Below, one piece after another: positions 6,675 to 13,542 of a DNA stretch of 21,524 nucleotides. The DNA is from JBBQRS01 sp038214535 (GTDB lineage Bacteria > Chloroflexota > Anaerolineae > CG2-30-64-16). The stretch covers positions 1 through 21,524 of the forward strand of contig JBBQRS010000084.1 in NCBI GenBank assembly GCA_038214535.1, read 5' to 3'. The position numbers were made by a program, and so were the translations under genes. Position 1 is the stretch's first letter. Every line of letters starts with the position of its first letter. Under the pieces are notes generated by a model. The model saw nothing but the letters and a program-made list of their open reading frames with translations. It did no database searches and had not been told where the DNA came from.

Positions 6675-7487
6675 ATGCTCGCTCAAGAACGGCTCATTCG
6701 GATCGCCGAAGTGATTGCACAGAAAGAAACCGGCGTGGTGACGGTTTCCGAACTGTGCGAGCGTCTCGGCGTCTCCGCAATGACCATCCGGCGTGATCTC
6801 TCTCGCCTCGAAGAGATGGCGATCGTCAAGCGCGTACACGGCGGCGCCCTGGCCTATCAGGGCGTGAGCGACTGGAAGCCGTTTGCCGAGCGCCACGAGG
6901 ATCACAGCCGTGAGAAACAACTGATCGGCTGGACGGCGGCGCGCTTCGTGCAAGACGGCGAAACGATCATCCTCGACGCCGGAACCACCACCCCTTATGT
7001 CGCCCGGCATCTCCTGGACAAATACGTCACGGTGATCACCCACGCTCTCCCCGTGGCAACCGAGCTTTCGCCCTACGTCAATGTCTCCACCATCCTGCTC
7101 GGCGGCGTGGTCAGGCACAACGAGTTGTATACCTCCGGCGCGTCCGTCTTGAAAGAAATCTCGCGTCTGAACGTTGACAAGACCTTCCTCAGTTGCGCCG
7201 GATTCGGGCTAGAGCGAGGCATTGTGGACCCGGACACACAAGAAGCGGAACTCAAGCGCGCCCTGGCCGAAGCCGCCCACGAGGTCATTTTGGTGGCTGA
7301 TAGCAGCAAGTGGGACCGCGTTCACCGCGCCGAGGTGTTACCCCTCCAACGGGCGCAGAAGGTCATCACCGACGACAAAATCGCCGCATCCGCCATGCGC
7401 GCATTGGAGAGCCTGGGCATCGAAGTTGTCACGCCGGGGCAACTCACCACACGCAGCTATCTGAGCCGCACATTGAACGTGCGCTGA
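6675..7487 (+). CDS. DeoR/GlpR-family transcriptional regulator
   Basis: This 270-residue protein has the two DeoR-family parts. An N-terminal winged helix-turn-helix spans residues 1-58 (VTVSELCERLGVSAMTIRRDLSRLEE is the HTH core, ending in the family hallmark RVHGGAL). The C-terminal DeoRC sensor domain includes ILDAGTTTPYVARHL (95-109), which normally binds a phosphorylated sugar or related effector. Such proteins usually repress the catabolic operon beside them until the inducer appears. The ATG at 6675 is preceded by GGGGCAAAG (6666-6674), a modest ribosome site. The gene is the first of an apparent five-gene operon, 29 nt before the MttB-like gene, so it is likely autoregulatory. DeoR control suggests a sugar-like or phosphorylated ligand, which is unusual for a quaternary-amine pathway. 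Confidence 0.92.
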   Translation: MLAQERLIRIAEVIAQKETGVVTVSELCERLGVSAMTIRRDLSRLEEMAIVKRVHGGALAYQGVSDWKPFAERHEDHSREKQLIGWTAARFVQDGETIILDAGTTTPYVARHLLDKYVTVITHALPVATELSPYVNVSTILLGGVVRHNELYTSGASVLKEISRLNVDKTFLSCAGFGLERGIVDPDTQEAELKRALAEAAHEVILVADSSKWDRVHRAEVLPLQRAQKVITDDKIAASAMRALESLGIEVVTPGQLTTRSYLSRTLNVR

Positions 7488-7516
7488 ATTCTATTTTATC
7501 CATGGAGTCGTTACGC

Positions 7517-9004
7517 ATGCCTTACCGCACCGAGATTCCCGAATTGCCCCATTGGCGCGTGATCACCGACGCCGAGATCGAGCAGATGCGCGCCGCCGTC
7601 CTGCACATTCTCGATAGTTCGGGCTTTCGCTTTTGCTCTCAGGACATTCTGGAGCGGCTCGAACGGCGCGGTTTGCGCGTGGACTATGCCACGCAGACCG
7701 TGCGCGCCACCCCCGCGCAGATGGCCGCGGTCGAAGATACGGCCCGCCGCCACGCGATGCGCACTATCGCAGACTTGGCGCACCAGCCGGCCACGCAGGC
7801 GACCGGTAGCGCGCTGCTGCGCCGGCCCTTGCCCGGCCCCGAACAGGTAGGGCACAATTTCACGCTCTACTATGATTATACCGAGGGCGAGCGGCGCGGC
7901 GCAACCGTGCAAGATATCCGCAACGTGGTGCGCGCCTGGCACATGATGCCTGAGATCGCGCATACCGGGCCGTGCATGACGGCCCAGGACGCGCCGCCGC
8001 CCATCGAGCCGATCCTGAGCACGGTCGAGACGATGAAGCTGACCGACAAGATCAACGGCTGCCCCGAACTGATCCTCGCCGAGCAGTTGCCCTATCTGGA
8101 GGAACTGGAGACGATCATCTCCGGCTCCGAAGTCAAGTATCACACCAACGGCTGCTCGGTCAACCACTTCACGATGGACGAGCGCGCGTGTGAATGCCTG
8201 GTGGCCGTGGCCCAAAACGGCCTGGAGAACTGGTGGACCAATAGCTGCCCGGTGGCCGGGGCCAATGCTCCCGTCACGCTGGCGGGCGCGGCCGTGCTCG
8301 GCATCGCCGAACAGATGGGCGCCTGGCTGGCGGGCTGGGCATTCAACGAGGATGTGACCCTGTCGGCAATCCCCCTGTCCGGCATCTTCGATATGCGCAC
8401 CGGCCGCGTGATGTTCTGCACGCCGGAGACGATCGTGATAGATGCGGCCATGTATCAATACTTCTATCGCCTGTATGGGATGCACATCGGGTTGTGCGCC
8501 GGCTATACCGACGCCAAGACGCCGGGGATGCAGGCGATCAACGACAAAATGCTGAAGGCGCTGGCCTATGGCTGGTTCACGGATCACATCGGGGGCCAGA
8601 CGGGAACCCTGGAAGCCGGCAACGCCTATTCGCCGACGCAGCAAGTCATTGACCTCGAACTGAATCGCCAGATCGCGCAACTGGCCCACGGCATAGATGT
8701 GTCGCCCGAGACCATCGCCCTTCCCGAAATCGAACGTTACGCCGCGGACGAAAACGCGTCGTTCCTGATGATGGATCATACCCTCGAACACTGGCGCGGG
8801 CAGTTCTGGTTCCCCCGGCTGATGGATCGCACCGCATGGAGCAGCGCAGAAGAAGAGCGCGCCAGGGAGCAACAGATCATCGAGCGCGCCGAAGCGGGTT
8901 GGCGCGACGCGCTGCGCCGTTACGAACCCCCGGCGCTCGATCCCGACAAGCTCAAGGCTGCCGATGACATCCTCACACACGCCAGGCAGGCGTTACTCCG
9001 TTGA
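7517..9004 (+). CDS. MttB-superfamily (trimethylamine methyltransferase-like) protein, non-pyrrolysine
   Basis: The 495-residue product belongs to the MttB/COG5598 family of TIM-barrel methyltransferases, which move a methyl group from a quaternary or tertiary amine to a corrinoid protein. The family body is recognisable at SCPVAGANAPVTLAGAAVLG (243-262) and in the C-terminal block FLMMDHTLEHWRGQFWFPRLMDRTAW (416-441), ending with DILTHARQALLR. There is no in-frame TAG, so this is a non-pyrrolysine member like MtgB, whose substrates include glycine betaine and related betaines. No corrinoid protein or RamA-like activase is in the window. I chose ATG 7517 because GGAG (7504-7507) lies nine nt upstream; ATG 7502 lacks a ribosome site. 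It sits between a DeoR regulator and CUT1 transporter genes, implying that its substrate is imported by that transporter. Confidence 0.9.
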   Translation: MPYRTEIPELPHWRVITDAEIEQMRAAVLHILDSSGFRFCSQDILERLERRGLRVDYATQTVRATPAQMAAVEDTARRHAMRTIADLAHQPATQATGSALLRRPLPGPEQVGHNFTLYYDYTEGERRGATVQDIRNVVRAWHMMPEIAHTGPCMTAQDAPPPIEPILSTVETMKLTDKINGCPELILAEQLPYLEELETIISGSEVKYHTNGCSVNHFTMDERACECLVAVAQNGLENWWTNSCPVAGANAPVTLAGAAVLGIAEQMGAWLAGWAFNEDVTLSAIPLSGIFDMRTGRVMFCTPETIVIDAAMYQYFYRLYGMHIGLCAGYTDAKTPGMQAINDKMLKALAYGWFTDHIGGQTGTLEAGNAYSPTQQVIDLELNRQIAQLAHGIDVSPETIALPEIERYAADENASFLMMDHTLEHWRGQFWFPRLMDRTAWSSAEEERAREQQIIERAEAGWRDALRRYEPPALDPDKLKAADDILTHARQALLR

Positions 9005-9053
9005 TCGTCCGGCGCCGCATCAGACGTGTAGACTTTTCAAGAAGGAGAGAGAC

Positions 9054-10478
9054 ATGAAATCGCACCGAATGACGCGCAGAACCTTCCTCATGTGGAGCGC
9101 CGCCACCGCCGGCGCAGGAGCGCTGGCCGCTTGCGCCGGCGCGCCGCCGCCGCCCGCCCAACAGCCCGCGGAAGCGCCGCAAGAACAGCCGACCGCAGCA
9201 TCCGCGCCGGCCGAACCCGCCGCCACAGGCGCGAGCATCGAATACTTCTCTTACGATCTTGGCCCCGCCAATGAATCGCGCGAGCAAATCGCGGACAAGT
9301 TCACAGAACTCAACCCGGATATCCAGGTCAAAAACACCTTCCTGCCCTATGGCGATACCTGGAACAAGCTGGCGGCGCTGATGGCAGCCGGTACCCCGCC
9401 GGATGTGATCTATGCCGACTTCAGCGTGGTCAACCACGCCCTGGAAGGCAACCTGCTCGATCTGAAGCCGTACTTCGATGCAGACGCCGACCTCGCCGTA
9501 ACCGATGCCTTCACCGTTGACCTGCTCGACCCGGTGATGGCGAAGTACGGTACGCAGCAGCTCTATAACCTGCTGATCGGCACCTGGGTCCCCATCCTCT
9601 ACTTCAACATGGACCTCTTCGACACGGCGGGCGAGCCGTATCCCACCGAAAACTGGACCTTTGACGATCTGCGCGCGACGGCTGCCAAACTCACCACCGC
9701 TGACGGCGAACAGTGGGGTATCCAGTGGGGCACGACCCTGGATCAAACTGGTTGGACCTGGTGGCTGCAAAAACCCGCCGACTTCTGGGCCGTGCCGCAG
9801 GCTTTCCCTGCGAAGACCACGTGGGACTCACCTGAGGGCCTCAAGGTCATGGAAATTTACAAGTCCATGGGCCTGGATGACAAGTCCGCCGTGCCGTTTG
9901 ATCTGATGGGTGGGTTCCAGCAATTCGGCGCGGCCTTCGGCGCGGGCAAGAGCGCAATGGTGTTGGGCGGCGACTGGGACGCCGGTTGGGGGTATCGCGA
10001 TCTGCCCTTCAAGTGGGGCATGACCTTCATCCCGATGATAAACGAGGGCTATCGCCCGAACCTGAACACGACGCAATCGGGCAACGTAATTGCCGCTGGC
10101 ACAAAGAACAAAGATGCGGCGTGGCAGTACGCGCGCTTCATGGCCGCCGACGAAACGGCGCAGGGCTACATCGGCGCGGCCGCTTATGAGACGCCGGTCT
10201 TCAAGAAAGTGGCGCAGTCTGATGCAGTCATGAAGCCGGATTGGGCCGCGCCGGGGTACGAGACGCGCGTCAAGGCCGCAATGTTGCCCGGCCCCTCGCT
10301 CTGCCCCTATCCGTTGAGCACGAACCTGTGGGAGTTCTCCGACAAGTACCTGGACCCCACCGTCGTCCAGGTGACAACGGGCGAGATGACCCCGCAAGAG
10401 GCTGTCGCCCTGCTGGATAAGGAAGGCACACCCCATTACCAGCAGCTCAAGGATGCGATGCCGGAGCCGCAATCCTGA
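9054..10478 (+). CDS. ABC transporter substrate-binding lipoprotein, CUT1/family 1, Tat signal
   Basis: A 474-residue extracellular solute-binding protein of family 1 (MalE/UgpB fold), delivering a substrate to the two permeases downstream. The N-terminus has a twin-arginine motif TRRTFLM (residues 7-13), a hydrophobic stretch and the lipobox LAAC with Cys27, so it is predicted to be Tat-exported and lipid-anchored. A Pro/Ala/Gln-rich linker runs to about residue 63, before the mature domain (EYFSYDLGPANESREQIADKFTELNPDIQV). Aromatic-rich stretches GWTWWLQKPADFW and GGDWDAGWGYRDLPFKWG may shape the ligand pocket; Trp-rich cages are known for betaine binders, but CUT1 sugar binders also use stacked Trp. 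ATG 9054 has AAGGAGAG (9042-9049) four nt upstream. It follows the MttB-like gene by 49 nt. Confidence 0.92.
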   Translation: MKSHRMTRRTFLMWSAATAGAGALAACAGAPPPPAQQPAEAPQEQPTAASAPAEPAATGASIEYFSYDLGPANESREQIADKFTELNPDIQVKNTFLPYGDTWNKLAALMAAGTPPDVIYADFSVVNHALEGNLLDLKPYFDADADLAVTDAFTVDLLDPVMAKYGTQQLYNLLIGTWVPILYFNMDLFDTAGEPYPTENWTFDDLRATAAKLTTADGEQWGIQWGTTLDQTGWTWWLQKPADFWAVPQAFPAKTTWDSPEGLKVMEIYKSMGLDDKSAVPFDLMGGFQQFGAAFGAGKSAMVLGGDWDAGWGYRDLPFKWGMTFIPMINEGYRPNLNTTQSGNVIAAGTKNKDAAWQYARFMAADETAQGYIGAAAYETPVFKKVAQSDAVMKPDWAAPGYETRVKAAMLPGPSLCPYPLSTNLWEFSDKYLDPTVVQVTTGEMTPQEAVALLDKEGTPHYQQLKDAMPEPQS

Positions 10479-10491
10479 GCCGCGTCAGTCC

Positions 10492-10539
10492 CCGGATACT
10501 CGCCCGGCACACCCTGCGTGCGGGCGAGCCGGTTTTTTT
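10492..10539 (+). terminator. terminator/attenuator between binding-protein and permease genes
   Basis: A stem pairs CTCGCCC-G-GCAC (10499-10510, one bulged G) with GTGCGGGCGAG (10518-10528) around ACCCTGC. It can be extended by CCGG (10492-10495) with CCGG (10529-10532) past an ATA bulge, and is followed at once by seven T (10533-10539). Partial termination here would make more binding protein than permease, a common arrangement. Confidence 0.75.
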
Positions 10540-10571
10540 GCTGCATGGCGAGTTGAATCACGGAGACAGGC

Positions 10572-11522
10572 ATGGCGGAATCAGAGCGCCAATACAACCA
10601 TCCACGCGACGACCATAATCCGCGCCCGCGTTTGCGTGAACGCCAGCGCGAGGCAATCGCTTGCGCCCTCTTCATCACGCCCGCCGTGATCGGCTTTCTG
10701 ATTTTCACCCTCGTGCCTCTGGGGATTTCCGGCTACCTCAGCTTCACGAACTTCAACCTTGCCAACACGCCCGCGCTGGTGGGTCTGGCGAACTATCGCG
10801 AGATGTTCACCGATGACCTGTGGTGGAAGTCCGTGCAGGTGACGCTCGTCTACGCGCTGTCGGTTGTGCCGCTCTGGATCATCACGTCGTTGGCGCTGGC
10901 CCTCATCATGAATCAGAACCTGCCCGCCATTCGCCTCTATCGGACGGTCTTTTACCTGCCGGCGGTCCTTTCCGGGGTGGCGATTTCCATGCTGTGGGTC
11001 TGGTTGCTCAATTATCAGACCGGACTCGTCAACCAGTTACTGAAGATGATCGGGATCAAGGGGCCAAACTGGTTGGGTGACTACAATTGGGCGTTGCGGA
11101 GCATCATCATCATGAGCGTCTGGAGCGTGGGCTGGTATCTCCCGATCTGGTTATCGGGCCTCCAGGCGATCCCGACCGAGCTATTTGAGGCGGTGACGGT
11201 GGATGGGGGCAACTGGTGGACACGCCTGCGGCACGTCACGCTGCCGCTGCTCAGCCCGGTGATCCTGTATAACCTGGTGGTGAACATCATCTGGGCGACG
11301 CAACTTTTCACCGAACCGCTGATGATGACGAACGGCGGCCCACGGTTTGCCACTCAAACCTATATGCTCTACACGTACCGCAACGCGTTTCAGTATAACA
11401 AAATGGGTCTGGCGTCTGCGATGGCGTGGGTGCTCTTCGTGGCGGTGCTGGCGTTGACATTCCTGGCATTCAAGTCTAGCTCGATGTGGGTGTACTACGA
11501 GGGAGAAAGGAAACGTGGCTGA
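10572..11522 (+). CDS. ABC transporter permease, CUT1 MalF/UgpA type
   Basis: This 316-residue inner-membrane permease is the MalF/UgpA-like half of a CUT1 importer. About six hydrophobic helices are visible, beginning at residues 28-51, with further segments near 90-113, 127-147, 176-196, 229-245 and 283-302. The EAA loop that contacts the ATPase is at residues 206-227, EAVTVDGGNWW...LPLL, matching the EAA---G---------I-LP pattern. The N-terminal 25 residues are polar and Arg-rich and lie in the cytoplasm. The ATG at 10572 has GGAG (10562-10565) six nt upstream, after the attenuator hairpin at 10492-10539. The next permease overlaps it by 8 nt, so the two subunits are translationally linked. 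No ATPase gene follows; such systems often share an MsmK/UgpC-type ATPase encoded elsewhere. Confidence 0.92.
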   Translation: MAESERQYNHPRDDHNPRPRLRERQREAIACALFITPAVIGFLIFTLVPLGISGYLSFTNFNLANTPALVGLANYREMFTDDLWWKSVQVTLVYALSVVPLWIITSLALALIMNQNLPAIRLYRTVFYLPAVLSGVAISMLWVWLLNYQTGLVNQLLKMIGIKGPNWLGDYNWALRSIIIMSVWSVGWYLPIWLSGLQAIPTELFEAVTVDGGNWWTRLRHVTLPLLSPVILYNLVVNIIWATQLFTEPLMMTNGGPRFATQTYMLYTYRNAFQYNKMGLASAMAWVLFVAVLALTFLAFKSSSMWVYYEGERKRG

Positions 11523-12411
11523 GATGACCGGCACAACCACCCCTGCGCGGTCGGCTAAGCCGCACCAGCGAAGCCGCAAAACCCACAGACGGCTCACCGC
11601 AGCATTCACTTACCTCTTCCTGACGGCTGCGGGTGTCCTGTTCATGTTTCCGCTCTACTGGCAGGTAGCCACGTCGCTCAAGACCGTGCAGCAGACGCTG
11701 ACCTATCCGCCGGTGTGGATCCCCAGCCCGCCGCAGTGGGGCAACTATCTGGAATTGCTGGACCGGTTTCCGATGTTCCAGTATATCGGCAACTCAACAT
11801 TCATTTCGCTGGCCGTGATTACCGGCACGTTGCTTTCATGCTCTATGGCGGCCTATGGTTTCGCGCGCCTGCGGATGCCGGGGCGCGATCTGATCTTCGT
11901 CGTGCTGCTGGCGACCCTGATGTTGCCCGGCATGGTCACGCTGATCCCGCAGTTCGTCATGTTTCAGCGGCTGCACTGGACCAACACCTTCTACCCGCTG
12001 ATCGTGCCAGCGTTCTTCGGGAGCGCGTTGTATATCTTCATGCTCCGCCAGTTCTTCATGACCATCCCGGTCGAGCTGGAGGATGCGGCGCGCATGGATG
12101 GCGCAGGCTATTTCCGCATCTATGCCCAGATCGTCATGCCGCTGGCGAAGCCGGCGCTGATTACGGTCGCGATCCTCTCGTTTGTGGCGACCTGGAACGA
12201 CTTCTTCGGCCCGCTGATCTATCTCAGTGACAATGAAAAATACACGGTTGCGGTGGCGCTGCGTTACCTTCAGGGCAGCGTGCGCACGCGTCCCGAAAAT
12301 CATCTTCTAATGGCCGCCGCGACCATCTCCATCATTCCTCCGCTGGTGATCTTCTTCATCGCCCAGCGCGAGTTCATGCAGGGCGTTGTCGTTTCGGGGG
12401 TCAAGGGCTGA
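11515..12411 (+). CDS. ABC transporter permease, CUT1 MalG/UgpE type
   Basis: The 298-residue second permease of the importer, MalG/UgpE-like. After a basic N-terminus (KPHQRSRKTHRR) come six helices, the first at about residues 28-47 and the last at about 268-288. The EAA loop EDAARMDGAGYFRIYAQIVMP (189-209) is well kept, as is the final QREFMQGVVVSGVKG, a typical MalG-type ending. I take the GTG at 11515, with GGGAG (11501-11505) nine nt upstream; the in-frame ATG at 11524 is the alternative. The start overlaps the preceding permease stop (11520-11522). The transcript probably ends within the palindromes at 12416-12497. With the binding protein and MttB-like enzyme it forms the uptake arm of the operon. 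Confidence 0.92.
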   Translation: MAEMTGTTTPARSAKPHQRSRKTHRRLTAAFTYLFLTAAGVLFMFPLYWQVATSLKTVQQTLTYPPVWIPSPPQWGNYLELLDRFPMFQYIGNSTFISLAVITGTLLSCSMAAYGFARLRMPGRDLIFVVLLATLMLPGMVTLIPQFVMFQRLHWTNTFYPLIVPAFFGSALYIFMLRQFFMTIPVELEDAARMDGAGYFRIYAQIVMPLAKPALITVAILSFVATWNDFFGPLIYLSDNEKYTVAVALRYLQGSVRTRPENHLLMAAATISIIPPLVIFFIAQREFMQGVVVSGVKG

Positions 12412-12415
12412 TGCC

Positions 12416-12449
12416 AGACCTGACAGGTTTGCGCAAACCTGTCAGGTCT
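12416..12449. repeat. family D perfect 34-bp palindrome, copy 1
   Basis: AGACCTGACAGGTTTGC (12416-12432) is followed directly by its exact complement GCAAACCTGTCAGGTCT (12433-12449). An identical copy is at 13502-13535. The stop codon of the minus-strand membrane protein (12442-12444) lies within it. There is no T-run, so it is not a textbook terminator. Confidence 0.9.
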
Positions 12450-12885
12450 CGTCCCTAGAAACCCGGTTTCCGGCTTCGCCGGAGAAACCGGGTTTCTGTG
12501 TCCACTGAAGCAACGCCAGCGCGAGGATCACCGCGCCCAGGCCGAGGTAGAAGAGTTGCATCGTGCGCGCCGGGCCGGGATCAGAGCCGATGGCGAACAC
12601 TTCAACGATCTCGAAGAAGATGATCATCCCACCCACCGCGGCCGACGCGAGCGGGGCCAACGGATGACGCCGCAGGGTCAGGAACGCGGCGATCAGCGCG
12701 CCGCCGCCCACCAGCGCCGCCAGCGCCAATCCGGGGATCGTGTAATCCGTGAAAGGCGAGCCGGCCAGCATCTCCACCGGCGGGGCCATGACCCCGGTGA
12801 GCAGTGCCACGCCGCCGGCAATCGCGGTGAGGGCGAGAAAACCATTCAGGACGATGAGGGCGATCCGCAGGTACCTATTTCCCAT
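12442..12885 (-). CDS. small four-helix membrane protein, unknown function
   Basis: I do not recognise this 147-residue protein. It has four hydrophobic segments, at about residues 8-30, 50-69, 77-98 and 108-126, joined by short loops, and no lipobox or catalytic motif that I can see. A role in the membrane is the most that can be said. The ATG at 12885 has GGAGG (12899-12895) nine nt upstream. The last 17 or so residues, after the fourth helix (KPGFSGEAGNRVSRDET), are encoded by the family C palindrome at 12457-12497 and the start of the family D palindrome, which supplies the stop. The original gene was therefore probably shorter, or its tail was replaced when the repeats arrived. It lies between the two D palindromes with the small gene at 13020. 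Confidence 0.7.
   Translation of the reverse strand: MGNRYLRIALIVLNGFLALTAIAGGVALLTGVMAPPVEMLAGSPFTDYTIPGLALAALVGGGALIAAFLTLRRHPLAPLASAAVGGMIIFFEIVEVFAIGSDPGPARTMQLFYLGLGAVILALALLQWTQKPGFSGEAGNRVSRDET
12457..12497. repeat. family C palindrome, coding for the tail of the membrane protein
   Basis: AGAAACCCGGTTTCCGGC (12457-12474) faces GCCGGAGAAACCGGGTTTCT (12478-12497) around TTC; the right arm has a two-base GA insertion. It is related to the perfect copies at 12960-12998 and 4248-4282. Confidence 0.85.
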
Positions 12886-12959
12886 GAGATGAAACCTCCG
12901 AGTGAGCGTATGTGCTACCCGTTTCTACGCACGCCCGGTGGTTGAGTTGCGACAAAATC

Positions 12960-12998
12960 AGAAACCCGGTTTCCGGCGAAGCCGGAAACCGGGTTTCT
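12960..12998. repeat. family C palindrome, perfect copy
   Basis: Arms AGAAACCCGGTTTCCGGC (12960-12977) and GCCGGAAACCGGGTTTCT (12981-12998) are perfect complements around GAA. On the minus strand it is followed by TGATTTTGT, so it could serve as terminator for the gene ending at 13020. The rest of the 12886-13019 spacer holds nothing else I can identify. Confidence 0.85.
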
Positions 12999-13019
12999 AT
13001 GTCCATCTGTGATATGGCG

Positions 13020-13376
13020 CTACGCCGGTTCCATGGTGAACTCGTAGTCTACGCCCTGGGTGCCCAGGCCGCGCGAGAAAATCAACTGCAACGACCCTTC
13101 GTCTTCATCCATGTTCAGGGTGTGAGGTAACGTGAAACTGCCCGTGAGCGTGTGCCCGCTCTCGATCTTGACCCGCTCTTCGATGGTGACCCACTTACCT
13201 TTGACGTAATCTGCGCCGACGCCAAGTTGATCGCCCGTGAAGTGTTCGGCCTTGAAGCGCAACGTGCCGCCGCCGCTGGCCTTGACGGTGTAGTTGTACT
13301 TGCGCGTCTTGCGTCCAAACACACAGGTGTCTTTCGTGTCTGTGCCGTGAAGTTCGCCGGATACCGATGTGGACAT
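13020..13376 (-). CDS. small predicted beta-rich protein, unknown function
   Basis: I do not recognise this 118-residue protein. It has no signal peptide or membrane helix, is rich in Gly, Thr and alternating hydrophobic/polar strands (YNYTVKASGGGTLRFKAEHF, GHTLTGSFTLPHTL, GSLQLIFSRGL), and looks like a compact beta-sandwich or barrel. There is one cysteine (CVFGRKTRKYNY). I chose ATG 13376 because AGAGGAGG (13391-13384) lies seven nt upstream; an upstream-extended frame to 13496 would run back over the promoter. A promoter TTGACA-17-TTTATT stands about 90 nt before the start. The gene is bracketed by C and D palindromes. The good ribosome site and promoter make it likely to be a real, expressed gene. 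Confidence 0.7.
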   Translation of the reverse strand: MSTSVSGELHGTDTKDTCVFGRKTRKYNYTVKASGGGTLRFKAEHFTGDQLGVGADYVKGKWVTIEERVKIESGHTLTGSFTLPHTLNMDEDEGSLQLIFSRGLGTQGVDYEFTMEPA

Positions 13377-13463
13377 TGAATGGCCTCCTCTTGTGTTAGC
13401 GCCTCGAAGCTGGCGGATCAGGGATAGGCTGGCACGTGCAAGCCAAGACTTATTCGGAAAACT

Positions 13464-13492
13464 AATAAAACACAAGTCGGAAGATATGTCAA
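13464..13492 (-). promoter_or_regulatory. putative promoter of the small beta-rich protein gene
   Basis: On the minus strand TTGACA (13492-13487) is followed after 17 nt by TTTATT (13469-13464), in an AT-rich patch unlike the surrounding DNA. The leader to ATG 13376 would be about 80 nt. Confidence 0.5.
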
Positions 13493-13501
13493 ACACAAAG
13501 C

Positions 13502-13535
13502 AGACCTGACAGGTTTGCGCAAACCTGTCAGGTCT
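13502..13535. repeat. family D perfect 34-bp palindrome, copy 2
   Basis: Identical base for base to 12416-12449 and here one base pair longer (C13501/G13536). It lies 7 nt beyond the stop of the ANT(6)-like gene and just upstream of the promoter at 13464-13492. Confidence 0.9.
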
Positions 13536-13542
13536 GAGAGCG

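Noticed and set aside
7511..8980. 489-codon open frame antisense to the MttB-like gene
   Set aside because: No recognisable family; the sense strand carries clear family motifs and operon context.
7517..9004. Pyrrolysine-containing trimethylamine methyltransferase MttB
   Set aside because: No in-frame TAG within the gene; it is a non-pyrrolysine homologue and the substrate should not be called trimethylamine.
12416..12449. Family D palindrome as a textbook intrinsic terminator of the ABC operon
   Set aside because: No T-run follows on either strand and there is no loop; it may stop transcription, but the sequence does not show it.
13377..13496. 40-residue extension of the small beta-rich protein
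   Set aside because: It runs over the promoter region; AGAGGAGG directly precedes the inner ATG.
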